Source of the DNA: Anaerolineales bacterium
GTDB taxonomy: Bacteria > Chloroflexota > Anaerolineae > Anaerolineales > Villigracilaceae
Direction: 5' to 3'
NCBI GenBank assembly: GCA_015075725.1
Contig: JABTTV010000001.1
Span: forward strand, 3,038,001 to 3,102,000
Length of the DNA stretch: 64,000 nt
The notes below the pieces were generated by a model that was not told the DNA's origin, did no database searches, and saw only the letters and a list, made by a program, of their open reading frames with translations. Shown here piece by piece: positions 34,016-43,264 of this stretch. Position 1 is the stretch's first letter. Each line of letters opens with the position of its first letter. Made by a program: the position numbers and the translations under genes.

Positions 34016-35986
34016 ATGACAACCTCTGAACTTCAAAGCAAGGCAATCAATACACTTCGATTTTTGTCGGCCGATGGCGTGCAAAAAGCCAACTCGGGCC
34101 ACCCGGGTCTCCCGATGGGAGCGGCGGCAATGGCATACACGGTCTGGACCCGTCATTTGAGACATAATCCGCGCAATCCAAAATGGATGGGACGCGACCG
34201 CTTCATCCTTTCGGGCGGGCATGGGTCGATGCTTCTGTATTCCCTCCTCCATTTGAGCGGATACGACCTATCACTCGAACAATTGCAGAACTTCCGCCAG
34301 TGGGGCAGCCTGACACCCGGTCATCCCGAATACGGCTTGACTCCCGGCGTGGAAGTCACCACCGGCCCGCTCGGGCAGGGATTCGCGAACGGTGTGGGAA
34401 TGGCGATCGCCGCGGCGCATCTTGCCGCCTTGTTCAATAAACCCGGCCATGAATTGGTCGATTCTTATATCTATGCCATCGTCACCGACGGCGATTTGAT
34501 GGAAGGGGTTGCCTCCGAGGCGGCATCCCTGGCTGGGCATCTCTCGCTCGGGCGGCTTATCTATCTCTACGACGATAACAAAATATCCATTGACGGCTCC
34601 ACCGATCTCGCATTCACGGAAGACCGCGCCAAGCGCTTCGAAGCATATGGCTGGCACATCCAACGCGTGGAAGATGGCAACGACGTCGACGCCATCGATA
34701 AAGCCATCCAAACTGCCAAGACCGACCCGCGCCCTTCCCTGATCCTTTGCCGCACCATTATTGGTTTCGGTGCTCCAACACGACAGGGGACACAGAAAGC
34801 CCATGGGGAACCCCTCGGCGATGAAGAACTCAACGCTGCAAAATCCAACCTCGGCTGGCCCCAGGAGCCGCGTTTCCTTATCCCTGAGGATGTGCTGACA
34901 TTTTTCCGGAAAGCCATCGACCGCGGACGCGAACTCGAAGCGGATTGGAATGCACGTTGTGACGCCTATGCGCGTTTATATCCTGAACAAGGCGCGGAAT
35001 TTAACCGCCGGGTGGTCATGGGAAATCTCCCCGATGGATGGGAATCTACATTACCAACATTTCCTGCTGACTCGAAAGGCATGGCAACCCGCGCCGCTTC
35101 GGGCAAGGTCATCAACGCGCTCGCCGCTAAACTTCCCGAACTCATCGGAGGTTCGGCGGATCTAGCACCATCGAACAACACGAAGATCGATGGTTCGCCT
35201 GCCTTCCAAAAAGGATCGCCTGAGGGACGGAACTTCCACTTTGGCGTGCGCGAACATGCGATGGGTTCCATCTTAAACGGCATGGCGGTATATGGCGGCG
35301 TTATTCCGTATGGGGGGACGTTCCTTGTCTTTGCAGATTACATGCGGGCTGCGGTCCGCCTGGCGGCGCTTTCACATTACCCGTCCATCTTTATTTTTAC
35401 GCACGATTCGGTGGGATTGGGGGAGGATGGTCCCACGCATCAGCCGATCGAGCATTTGACTTCCTTGAGGCTTATTCCAAACCTTGTTGTTGTGCGTCCG
35501 GCAGATGCCAATGAGACCGCCAAGGCATGGAAGGTTGCCCTCTCACGGCGCGACGGTCCCACTGTGTTGGCTTTGACCCGGCAAAATGTCCCGACGTTGG
35601 AAACCCCCGCTCCGGTTGAAAAAGGCGCTTACGTGCTGAAGGACTTCGGCGCGCCCGAGATCATCCTTATGGCATCCGGCTCGGAGGTGGGTTTGATCCT
35701 GGAAGCCGCACAGAAACTCGCGAATGAGGGCAGGGGCGTGCGCGTGGTTTCATTCCCAAGCTGGGAATTGTTCGAGAAACAGGATGAAGCTTATCGCGAG
35801 TCGGTGCTGCCGAAAAACATTCAGAAGAGACTCGCCGTCGAAGCCGGGGCAACCCTCGGCTGGGAGCGATACGCGAAGAGCGTCATCGGCATCGAGCGTT
35901 TCGGCGCGTCCGCACCGTATAAAATCATTTTCGAGAAGCTCGGTTTTACAGTTGAAAATATTGTTGCCAAGGCGAGAGAGCTATAG
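34016..35986 (+). CDS. tkt: Transketolase
   Basis: 656 aa, full length. Features are [15 protein letters not shown] at the N-terminus, the thiamine diphosphate motif with [18 protein letters not shown] and the Asn in [18 protein letters not shown] [15 protein letters not shown], and the Pyr domain with [14 protein letters not shown] [16 protein letters not shown]. It transfers two-carbon ketol units between sugar phosphates in the non-oxidative pentose phosphate pathway. It is the first of the sugar-phosphate set tkt, rpiB, tal-pgi, all on one strand. Confidence 0.96.
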   Translation: MTTSELQSKAINTLRFLSADGVQKANSGHPGLPMGAAAMAYTVWTRHLRHNPRNPKWMGRDRFILSGGHGSMLLYSLLHLSGYDLSLEQLQNFRQWGSLTPGHPEYGLTPGVEVTTGPLGQGFANGVGMAIAAAHLAALFNKPGHELVDSYIYAIVTDGDLMEGVASEAASLAGHLSLGRLIYLYDDNKISIDGSTDLAFTEDRAKRFEAYGWHIQRVEDGNDVDAIDKAIQTAKTDPRPSLILCRTIIGFGAPTRQGTQKAHGEPLGDEELNAAKSNLGWPQEPRFLIPEDVLTFFRKAIDRGRELEADWNARCDAYARLYPEQGAEFNRRVVMGNLPDGWESTLPTFPADSKGMATRAASGKVINALAAKLPELIGGSADLAPSNNTKIDGSPAFQKGSPEGRNFHFGVREHAMGSILNGMAVYGGVIPYGGTFLVFADYMRAAVRLAALSHYPSIFIFTHDSVGLGEDGPTHQPIEHLTSLRLIPNLVVVRPADANETAKAWKVALSRRDGPTVLALTRQNVPTLETPAPVEKGAYVLKDFGAPEIILMASGSEVGLILEAAQKLANEGRGVRVVSFPSWELFEKQDEAYRESVLPKNIQKRLAVEAGATLGWERYAKSVIGIERFGASAPYKIIFEKLGFTVENIVAKAREL

Positions 35987-36039
35987 AAGTCAATTCGAGG
36001 CGGGCGATCTTTCCGACGATGCAATCTTCATGAAATTGG

Positions 36040-36070
36040 CGATTGCTTCGGGCTCTGCGCTCGCAATGAC
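36040..36070. repeat. Possible REP-like palindromic spacer
   Basis: Between tkt and rpiB, ATTGC (36042-36046) and GCAAT (36063-36067) flank a G/C-rich stretch; the wording resembles a frequent short dispersed repeat of bacterial genomes. It lies about 15 bp upstream of the rpiB ribosome binding site. A single copy is present in the window. Confidence 0.35.
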
Positions 36071-36082
36071 ATGAGGAGAAAT

Positions 36083-36544
36083 ATGAAAGTTGCGGTTGGT
36101 TGCGATCATGCAGGATTCCCGTTGAAATATGTCGTTCTCGAGTCGGTCGCATCGCTTGGACATGAAGTGATCGATGTGGGCAGTTTCAGCGAGGATGCGG
36201 TGGATTTTCCCGATTTCACGAAGAAGGTCGGCGAGAAGATTCAAAATGCGGAGGCGGAACGCGGGATCTTGATATGCGGTTCGGGGATCGGCGCGGCAAT
36301 CGCCGCGAATAAAATGAAAGGCGTTTATGCCTCGATCTGCCATGATACCTATTCCGCCGCGCAGGGCGTAATGCACGACGCCATGAATGTCCTCTGCCTC
36401 GGCGGTCGCGTGATCGGACCGGAATTGGTAAAAGTTCTTGTGCCAGCGTTTTTGAATGCCGAGTATCTGGGGGATAAATTCGGCGGCGAGCGATTTGCCC
36501 GCCGTGTGGGAAAGATCAAGGATATTGAAGAAGAGAATCGTTAA
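36083..36544 (+). CDS. rpiB: Ribose 5-phosphate isomerase B
   Basis: 153 aa from the ATG at 36083, which has GAGGAG upstream; an ATG-like start at 36071 adds four residues. The signature GCDHAGFPLK is at residues 6-15, the catalytic Cys65 lies in ICGSGIGAAIAANKMKG, and the end has NVLCLGGRVIG. It interconverts ribose 5-phosphate and ribulose 5-phosphate and fits between transketolase and transaldolase. Length and active site are normal. Confidence 0.95.
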   Translation: MKVAVGCDHAGFPLKYVVLESVASLGHEVIDVGSFSEDAVDFPDFTKKVGEKIQNAEAERGILICGSGIGAAIAANKMKGVYASICHDTYSAAQGVMHDAMNVLCLGGRVIGPELVKVLVPAFLNAEYLGDKFGGERFARRVGKIKDIEEENR

Positions 36545-36599
36545 AGTGGTAATTGGTTATTGTCAATTACTTCTTGCGTAATAAGGAGCAATTTATATC

Positions 36600-39293
36600 A
36601 TGACCGAAACGATCAAGAAGTTGACCGCTCTTGGGCAGTCCCTGTGGTATGACAACATTCAACGTAGGTTATTGGTAAATGGGGAATTGAAGGCAATGAT
36701 CGACCGCGGCGATATTCGCGGTGTGACCTCGAACCCGACCATCTTCCAAAATGCCATTGCCAAGACGAACGATTATGATGCCGCGCTGGTTCCGCTGGCT
36801 TGGGGCGGTTGGGATGCAGAGAGGATATTCTGGCAACTGGCCGTTGAGGATATTCAGGAAGCCTGCGACTTCTTTTCTCCGTTGTACGACTCGACCGACG
36901 GTGGGGATGGGTTTGTCAGCATAGAGGTCAGTCCAAATCTGGCGCGGGATACCGAGGGAACGATCAAGCAGGCGCAGGAACTTTGGAGCCGTGTAAATCG
37001 CCCGAATTTGATGGTGAAGATTCCTGCCACCAAGGAGGGCGTTCCCGCCATCCGCGCCAGTATTGCTGCGGGGATCAACGTCAATGTTACGCTTATTTTT
37101 TCCCTTTCCCGTTACGCCGAAGTGATGAATGCATACCTCGAAGGCATCGAAGACCGTGTTGCCAAGAACCTTCCGGTGCAGCATGTGGCATCTGTCGCGT
37201 CGTTCTTTGTCTCGCGGGTGGACTCAAAGATCGACCCGAAACTGCCCGAAGATTCCCCGCTTCGCGGCAAAGCAGCAGTTGCCAACGCCAAACTCGCCTA
37301 CGAACAATTCGAGGACATCTTCACATCGCCACGATTTGCCTCCCTAAAGGCACGCTTCCGCGCGCGTGTTCAGCGTCCTTTATGGGCATCCACCGGCACC
37401 AAGAACCCAAAATATTCCGATACCCTTTATGTCGACGAACTGATCGGACCCGATACCGTCAATACCGTCCCGCCTGCCACGCTGGACGCTTTCCGCGATC
37501 ACGGCACTGCGACCATGACCATCACGCGCGATCTTGAAAAGGTACAGCAGATCTTCGTCGACCTCAAGGCACAGGGGATTTCCATGAGCACGGTCACGCA
37601 GGAACTTGAAGACGAAGGCGTGAAAGCCTTTACGGATGCGTTCAAAGCCTTGCTGGATTCAATCGAAGAGCGACGGAAAGCTGCGCTCGCCTCGATCGCG
37701 CCGTTGGCTGATTCTGTTTCTGAAAGATTATCCCAGCTGGAGATTGAGTCTTTTCCCAAACGCCTCTGGGAACATGATGTAACGCTCTGGTCCGGTGCAG
37801 ACGACCCCGAAGGCCGGGCTGAGGCTGCCAAACGGCTCGGCTGGTTGGATTCCGTCGACGACGCCCGTAGGCGGCTTGATGATTATCTCTCATTCGCAAA
37901 ACAAATCCATGATGAAAAGATCGACCGGGTTCTTGTCATTGGCATGGGTGGATCATCTCTGACCGCTGAAGTGCTCAGCTCTTTACTTGCCAACTTCAGG
38001 ATCGACGCAAAACTTTCGCTTGCCATTCTGGACTCCACTGACCCGGCTCAGGTTGCGGAAGCGGTAAAGAATTACCCGCCGGATAAATCGCTTTACATCA
38101 TTGCCAGCAAATCCGGCGGGACAGCCGAACTGATGGCTGCCTTCGATTACCTCTGGGAATTGAGCGATCATGACGGCTCGCGTTTCATTGTTACTACAGA
38201 TCCCGGAACTTCACTGGAAAAACTGGCAAACGACCGCGGTTTCCGCAAAGTCTTTAATGCAGACCCGACGGTAGGCGGTCGTTTCTCTGCATTGACGGAC
38301 TTCGGATTGGTCCCAGCCGCTTTGCTCGGCATCGACTTCGATAAATTTCTCGGCAATGCAGACAGGATGCGCAAACAATCTCTGGCAGATGTACCTGCCG
38401 CGCGCAACCCGGGAGTGGCGTTGGGTGCTCTGATCGCAGAATCCGCTTTGATGGGTAGGGACAAGCTCACGGTCCTGGCGGATGCGCCGGTGGCAGCGAT
38501 GGCGGGATGGATCGAACAGGTCATTGCCGAGTCCAGTGGCAAGCATGGCAAAGGCATTCTACCCGTGGTATTGGAACCGCTTGGCAAACCGGAAGATTAC
38601 GGTAGCGACCGGCTGTTCGTGTACATCAAGTGCAACGGCGAGTTGGAAGCGGGCATATCCGAGTTGAAGAAAGCCGGCTTTCCGGTGATCGATTTTCCGA
38701 TGGAGAGCGCCTACGATGCCAGCGCTGAATTCTTCCGCTGGGAGATCGCGATTTCGACGGCGTGCCACATTCTTGGAATCAACGCATTTGACCAGCCGGA
38801 CGTGCAGGAGAGCAAATTGCGTACCATTGCCAAGATCAAGGATTATCAGTCCACGGGCAAACTTGCAGAAGCCGGTTTGGTGGATGTTAAGGATGCGAAT
38901 AAAGCCATTGAAGAGTTTTTAGCAAACCCGCATGCAGGTGAATTTGTGACGATCAACGCTTATTTACCGCGCAATCCTGAAATGATTGAAGCGATTCAAA
39001 CCTTGCGGGTAGCCATTAGGGCAAAGACAAAACTGCCTGTGACGGCTGGTTTCGGTCCACGCTTCCAGCACTCGACGGGGCAGTTCCACAAAGGCGGTCC
39101 AAACAAGGGCCGTTTCATTCAGTTCGTGTACGATGCTGAAAAAGACATGGATATTCCCGGTCAGGGTCTCACCTTTGGCACGCTCATCCGCGCGCAGGCG
39201 CTGGGTGATTACGAAGCTTTGAAAGCGGCGGGACGCAAAGTTTTGCGCATCCGCCTCTCGAAGCCTGAAGATATCGAGGATTTGTTGAAATGA
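36600..39293 (+). CDS. tal-pgi: Fused transaldolase / glucose-6-phosphate isomerase
   Basis: 897 aa. Residues about 1-370 are a type 2 transaldolase with GVTSNPTIFQ, VSIEVSPNLA and the Schiff-base Lys140 in LMVKIPATKEG. After a linker, residues about 385-897 are a phosphoglucose isomerase of the bacterial fused kind with IGMGGSSLTAEV, the phosphate-binding SKSGGTAEL and VSADPTVGGRFSALTDFG-like NADPTVGGRFSA. The fusion connects the pentose phosphate and glycolytic pools. It is known from Chloroflexota, cyanobacteria and actinobacteria relatives. Its stop overlaps the next ATG by four bases. Confidence 0.96.
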   Translation: MTETIKKLTALGQSLWYDNIQRRLLVNGELKAMIDRGDIRGVTSNPTIFQNAIAKTNDYDAALVPLAWGGWDAERIFWQLAVEDIQEACDFFSPLYDSTDGGDGFVSIEVSPNLARDTEGTIKQAQELWSRVNRPNLMVKIPATKEGVPAIRASIAAGINVNVTLIFSLSRYAEVMNAYLEGIEDRVAKNLPVQHVASVASFFVSRVDSKIDPKLPEDSPLRGKAAVANAKLAYEQFEDIFTSPRFASLKARFRARVQRPLWASTGTKNPKYSDTLYVDELIGPDTVNTVPPATLDAFRDHGTATMTITRDLEKVQQIFVDLKAQGISMSTVTQELEDEGVKAFTDAFKALLDSIEERRKAALASIAPLADSVSERLSQLEIESFPKRLWEHDVTLWSGADDPEGRAEAAKRLGWLDSVDDARRRLDDYLSFAKQIHDEKIDRVLVIGMGGSSLTAEVLSSLLANFRIDAKLSLAILDSTDPAQVAEAVKNYPPDKSLYIIASKSGGTAELMAAFDYLWELSDHDGSRFIVTTDPGTSLEKLANDRGFRKVFNADPTVGGRFSALTDFGLVPAALLGIDFDKFLGNADRMRKQSLADVPAARNPGVALGALIAESALMGRDKLTVLADAPVAAMAGWIEQVIAESSGKHGKGILPVVLEPLGKPEDYGSDRLFVYIKCNGELEAGISELKKAGFPVIDFPMESAYDASAEFFRWEIAISTACHILGINAFDQPDVQESKLRTIAKIKDYQSTGKLAEAGLVDVKDANKAIEEFLANPHAGEFVTINAYLPRNPEMIEAIQTLRVAIRAKTKLPVTAGFGPRFQHSTGQFHKGGPNKGRFIQFVYDAEKDMDIPGQGLTFGTLIRAQALGDYEALKAAGRKVLRIRLSKPEDIEDLLK

Positions 39294-39628
39294 GCCTTGC
39301 AACCGGAAAATGCATTCCATGTCGAAAAGGCGACCCCACCTTGACCGATGCTGAGGTGAGCGGGCTATTATCGCAAGTTCCTGAATGGGCGCTAATTGAA
39401 GTGGAAGGGATCAAACGCTTGCAGCGCGTCTTCAAACTGAAGGATTATGCAGAAGCGCTGGCTCTCGCGAACAGGATCGCCGCAATCGCAGAAGAGGAAG
39501 ACCACCATCCGCTAATCACGCTGGAGTGGGGCAGGGTGACCGTCCAATGGTGGACTCATGTGGTCAAAGGCTTGCACAAGAACGATTTCATCATGGCGGC
39601 AAGAACGGACGAATTATTCGGGGAATGA
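39290..39628 (+). CDS. phhB: Pterin-4a-carbinolamine dehydratase
   Basis: 112 aa. The active-site run EEEDHHPLITLEWGRVTVQWW (about 65-85 here split) with the His-His-Pro motif and WTHVVKGLHKNDF matches PCD/DCoH. The N-terminal CIPCRKGDPTLTDAEV start with a Cys pair is the usual opening in bacteria. It dehydrates 4a-hydroxytetrahydropterin and can also help pterin or molybdopterin metabolism; no phenylalanine hydroxylase is nearby. Its ATG overlaps the tal-pgi stop. Confidence 0.92.
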   Translation: MSLATGKCIPCRKGDPTLTDAEVSGLLSQVPEWALIEVEGIKRLQRVFKLKDYAEALALANRIAAIAEEEDHHPLITLEWGRVTVQWWTHVVKGLHKNDFIMAARTDELFGE

Positions 39629-39647
39629 TGATTACCACGCGGTATGC

Positions 39648-41219
39648 TTATCCCAAATGGTGCATTCCGATTCGCCGTTTCTTTTTGACATTGTCCAGCG
39701 ATAGGAAGAGGTTAAAAATAACTTTGAAGTTTCCCGCCCATCCAATGATCGCCCTCAGGAGCGAAGCAAATCCTCTCGGAGGCTTGGCTAATTCGACGAC
39801 TTCTGAGAAATCCACAACTCGTTCATCGATCTTGTACCTGTAACGCCCGATTTTTTCGATTTTTGGAGTCGCTCTCAAAAACCCGGCTAGTTTTCCACGT
39901 TCCTGCCGGGTCATCCACTGGGGCAGGTCGCTTGTTGCTTTGAAACCGCAGATCAGGGCAAGGTCCTGCAACTGGGATTTATGTTCTTCCTCCAGCTCGT
40001 TTTCCTTTTCCACAAAGTATTCCACATCAGGGTCGACATGAACGAGCGGTTTGAGCCACAACCGATTCACCACTGTCCGGATTGCGTTGCGGGCGCTGGG
40101 GGTGGAAAAATTCTGGAGAATATATTCGAAAAGATAATCTTCCCATAGGTGAGAGACATCCGGTCCGATGCGGATGGCGTCGCACAAGCCAAGCGCGGGA
40201 AGGATGGGCACCCCGCAGGTTAAGAGGTAGGCGTCCTCACCCAGGGCTTCCCGCATTTTGCCAAGCACGTTACGGAATGCCAGTTCGCGGGGTATGCGTG
40301 CATGCCGGACCCCATTCATCGCCCCTCCGTAAAGGAAGTCCAATTTTATGTAGTCAAAGCCCCAGCGGCGCACCCGGCTCATGAGGTCGACCAGCCACGA
40401 GATTACGTCAGGATGCGTCACGTCTAGTGTGTAGATATTGTGCCCCCAAACGTTAAATCCAGTTGTGACATAATTCCCCGCCTCATCTTTTACAACCCAG
40501 TCTTCATGATCGGCGAAAAGTGTTGAGCTGTCTGAAATCAATAATGGCGCCAGCCAGAGCCCGGCTGTCCTGCCTGTGGATTTGATCTTGTCCGCCATCG
40601 CGGCCATGCCCGAAGGGAATTTTTCATTCGGTTCCCAATCTCCGATATCCTTCTGCCAGCCGTCGTCGATTTGAATTGCATCGAAGGGCAGATCGCCTAA
40701 TAAGTCGATCGTCTGAATCAAATTCCTTTCGGTGATATAGGAATAGAATCCGTACCAGGAACACCATACGCGTGGTGAAGCAGGCTTTCCCGTGATCCCG
40801 AAACGCTTGCCCAATAGTGCAGTGTATTCGCTGAAGACCGAATCTTCGTCTCCGTAGGCACAGAGCCATTCTGCTTCACCCGCCTCGCTGCGCCCTTGGA
40901 GTTGATTCGCTTTCAGAAAAACATGCGTATCCGTGGAAAGCGCGCCAAGGATGAGGACTTTGCCATTGGAAAATTCAACGGCGCCGAGCCACGAACCGTG
41001 AGGGTCTTCTTCGAGCGAATAAACTGCATCGGTTTGGTAGGGGTGAAGTATATGTGGTTTTTGGATTGGGAGCGGGGAGGATACTTCCGTCCATGCGGCG
41101 AGCGACCAGGATTGCCATCCATGCCTGTAATATCGGAGTGGTGTCTCCGGCAGTTCGATTTCGATTTCTTTCGCCTTGTAGAGTTTTGTTTTCTCGATAT
41201 CGGATAATTTTATGTTCAT
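39648..41219 (-). CDS. GH36-type alpha-galactosidase
   Basis: 523 aa. The N-terminal beta-sandwich (HGWQSWSLAAWTEV) is followed by the catalytic barrel with WCSWYGFYSYITERN, DAIQIDDGWQKDIGDW, the nucleophile Asp294 in DYIKLDFLYGG and the acid/base Asp354 in RIGPDVS. The protein is shorter than the 700-aa enzymes of the family and has no signal peptide, so it is probably cytoplasmic. It hydrolyses alpha-galactosides such as melibiose or raffinose. It is convergent with phhB, only 19 bp apart, and diverges from the first Lrp gene. Confidence 0.92.
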   Translation of the reverse strand: MNIKLSDIEKTKLYKAKEIEIELPETPLRYYRHGWQSWSLAAWTEVSSPLPIQKPHILHPYQTDAVYSLEEDPHGSWLGAVEFSNGKVLILGALSTDTHVFLKANQLQGRSEAGEAEWLCAYGDEDSVFSEYTALLGKRFGITGKPASPRVWCSWYGFYSYITERNLIQTIDLLGDLPFDAIQIDDGWQKDIGDWEPNEKFPSGMAAMADKIKSTGRTAGLWLAPLLISDSSTLFADHEDWVVKDEAGNYVTTGFNVWGHNIYTLDVTHPDVISWLVDLMSRVRRWGFDYIKLDFLYGGAMNGVRHARIPRELAFRNVLGKMREALGEDAYLLTCGVPILPALGLCDAIRIGPDVSHLWEDYLFEYILQNFSTPSARNAIRTVVNRLWLKPLVHVDPDVEYFVEKENELEEEHKSQLQDLALICGFKATSDLPQWMTRQERGKLAGFLRATPKIEKIGRYRYKIDERVVDFSEVVELAKPPRGFASLLRAIIGWAGNFKVIFNLFLSLDNVKKKRRIGMHHLG

Positions 41220-41271
41220 GGTCGGTTCTGCTTATTCTAAAGGAAAATTGGCTGACCATAAAAACCTACCC

Positions 41272-41300
41272 TTGACTATTAAAAATCCGTAAGGTATATT
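41272..41300 (+). promoter_or_regulatory. Sigma-70-type promoter of the first Lrp gene
   Basis: TTGACT (41272-41277) and TATATT (41295-41300) are separated by 17 bp, close to ideal. It lies 35 bp before the Lrp ATG at 41336. A near-palindromic GTATATTGTATATG (41294-41307) overlaps the -10 element and may be an operator. Confidence 0.7.
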
Positions 41301-41335
41301 GTATATGTCACATTCGGAAGAGATTCCTTGTTCCC

Positions 41336-41842
41336 ATGTATGAATTCGACAAAATAGATATAAAAATCGTCAATTTACTCCTGGAAGACGGGCGTATGTC
41401 CGCTTCTGAAATGGCTCGCCGCATGGGGGATATATCCGAACGTGCGATTCGATATCGTGTAGACAAGATGATCGAAGAGGGCGTGATCCAGATCAGCGCG
41501 GTAGTCAACCCCGAAGCGCTGGGATACAACATCAAGGCGGATGTCTGGCTGGAGGTCGAAGCGGATACAGTTTTGGATGTTGCCCGAAAAATGACATCCT
41601 TCGAAAACGTGACGTACGTAGCCTGCGGCATCGGGCAGAATGACATCAGCATTCAGGTGGTGGCAAAAGACACATCGGAGATCTACCATTTCGTCACCGA
41701 AGTGGTGCGCAAGGTCCCCGGCGTGCGAAAGACGACGACTTCCATCGTGCCGATCATTCTCAAAGATGTTTACCAGTGGAGAGTGCCTGAGCGAATAGCA
41801 AAAGAATTGCCAGAGAACGAAACAGTAACCGCATCCAAGTAA
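41336..41842 (+). CDS. Lrp/AsnC-family transcription regulator (1)
   Basis: 168 aa. N-terminal winged helix-turn-helix (about 1-60, DKIDIKIVNLLLEDGRMSASEMARRMG and ISERAIRYRVDKMIEEGVI) and a C-terminal RAM ligand-binding domain (about 70-150, DVWLEVEADTVLDVARKM, YVACGIGQNDISIQV). Lrp proteins sense amino acids and act as octamers. It is followed after 45 bp by an aminotransferase and heads the 21-kb amine-catabolism locus, so it probably senses an amine or amino acid. A strong promoter is upstream. Confidence 0.92.
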   Translation: MYEFDKIDIKIVNLLLEDGRMSASEMARRMGDISERAIRYRVDKMIEEGVIQISAVVNPEALGYNIKADVWLEVEADTVLDVARKMTSFENVTYVACGIGQNDISIQVVAKDTSEIYHFVTEVVRKVPGVRKTTTSIVPIILKDVYQWRVPERIAKELPENETVTASK

Positions 41843-41887
41843 TTCCGCTATGCGGCGATAAGCCGCAAACCGATAAAAGGAGCTAGC

Positions 41888-43186
41888 ATGTTCGGTTCAA
41901 AGACTCAGGCGCTGCAGAGGCGCGCACTTAAGGTTGCACCGCTTGGGGTGAATTCCAATTTTCGATATTGGGGGGAGGGTATCACCCCTTACGTTCAGAA
42001 AGCCAAGGGCGGCTATTTGTGGGACGTGGACGACAAAAAATACATCGATTATCGCATGGCGTTCGGTCCAATCATCCTGGGCCACTCTTATGACGAGGTG
42101 GATCAGAAGGTTATCGAAGAGATTCAAAAAGGTGTCCTGTTCGCCATGACGGGCGAACTCGAGATCGCTGTGGAAGAAATGATCGCAGAGATGGCTCCCG
42201 CTGTGGAGATGGTTCGTCTCGCGTGTTCAGGCACCGAAGCGACCATGCATGCCATCCGTGTGGCGCGCGCCTTTACCGGGCGGGATTTGATTTTGAAGTT
42301 CGAAGGAAATTATCACGGCTTCCATGACCATACTTTGTGGTCCACCTATGCGCCTGCTGAAGCCTATGGCAATCGCCGCAGTCCCATCCCGGTTCCAGCT
42401 TCGTCGGGAATTCCCAAGTCCATGCGCGAATTCATCATTACGCTGCCGTTCAACGATTTTGAAGGCTTCGAGCGGGCGATGCGTTCGTACGGGGAGCAGA
42501 TCGCAGCGGTGATTTCAGAGCCGTGCCAGGGCAATTGTGCAGCGATCAATCCGCAGGATGGATTCCTCGAATTGATCCGGAAGAAGACGGAAGAATACGG
42601 CTGTGTCTTTATCCTGGATGAAGTGAAGACGGGATTCCGCATCGCCAATGGCGGGGCGCAGGAATATTACCGCCTCAAACCGGACCTCGCGACTTATGCC
42701 AAAGCCCTGGGCAATGGCTACCCGATCGCTGCCTTCGGCGGCAAAAAAGAGATCATGTCCATAATCGGGCACGGTGTGGCACAAGGCGGGACCTATACCA
42801 ACAACAAACCTGGCGTGGCTGGCGCGTATGCGACATTGAACCTGATCAAGTCCAAACCGATCCTTAAAACCATCGAAAAACGCGGTCAACGCCTGATGGA
42901 CGGCTTGAAGGAAATCTTCGAAGAGAACGATATCCCAGCCGTGTTCACCGGCTACCCGGCAATGTTCTCCTTCTCGCTCGGCGTCGAATCGGTGACTTGT
43001 CAACGCGACTGGCAGGAAAGCGACCGCGACCTGTATCTCAACCTGGTCGAAAAAGCCATTGAGAAAGGCATCATGCCCGACCACGATGCCCGTGAACCGT
43101 GGTTCTTATGTTATTCACACTCTGATTCTGACCTCGATGAAACGTTAAATGTTTATGCCGAGATCGTGAAGGAAGTGAAGAAGTGA
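41888..43186 (+). CDS. Class III aminotransferase, GSA-aminotransferase-like (AT1)
   Basis: 432 aa, fold type I PLP enzyme. GTEATMHAIRVARAFTGR, the NYHGFHDH segment, DEVKTGF with Asp244, and the PLP Lys272 in TYAKALGNGYPIAA are all in place. The sequence is nearest to the glutamate-1-semialdehyde aminomutase branch, but no haem synthesis genes are near and it sits in an amine-catabolism locus, so a catabolic omega- or beta-transaminase is more likely. The RBS AAAGGAGC precedes the ATG. A 17-bp imperfect hairpin separates it from AT2. Confidence 0.9.
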   Translation: MFGSKTQALQRRALKVAPLGVNSNFRYWGEGITPYVQKAKGGYLWDVDDKKYIDYRMAFGPIILGHSYDEVDQKVIEEIQKGVLFAMTGELEIAVEEMIAEMAPAVEMVRLACSGTEATMHAIRVARAFTGRDLILKFEGNYHGFHDHTLWSTYAPAEAYGNRRSPIPVPASSGIPKSMREFIITLPFNDFEGFERAMRSYGEQIAAVISEPCQGNCAAINPQDGFLELIRKKTEEYGCVFILDEVKTGFRIANGGAQEYYRLKPDLATYAKALGNGYPIAAFGGKKEIMSIIGHGVAQGGTYTNNKPGVAGAYATLNLIKSKPILKTIEKRGQRLMDGLKEIFEENDIPAVFTGYPAMFSFSLGVESVTCQRDWQESDRDLYLNLVEKAIEKGIMPDHDAREPWFLCYSHSDSDLDETLNVYAEIVKEVKK

Positions 43187-43195
43187 ACGAGTTAC

Positions 43196-43248
43196 AAGTT
43201 TAAGGTTGCAGGTTGATGGTTTAACTTTCGGCTTGCATCCTTAAACTT
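43196..43248. repeat. Imperfect inverted repeat between AT1 and AT2 genes
   Basis: AAGTTTAAGGTTGCAGG (43196-43212) and CTTGCATCCTTAAACTT (43232-43248) are complementary in 15 of 17 places, with a 19-nt spacer. The element fills most of the 78-bp gap between two aminotransferase genes and could be a processing or stabilising hairpin, or a mobile repeat. Confidence 0.6.
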
Positions 43249-43264
43249 CAAACCGAGGAAACCC

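Noticed and set aside
41888..43186. AT1 as hemL (glutamate-1-semialdehyde aminomutase)
   Set aside because: Sequence is in that general branch, but no haem genes are adjacent and the context is amine catabolism; called only as GSA-like.
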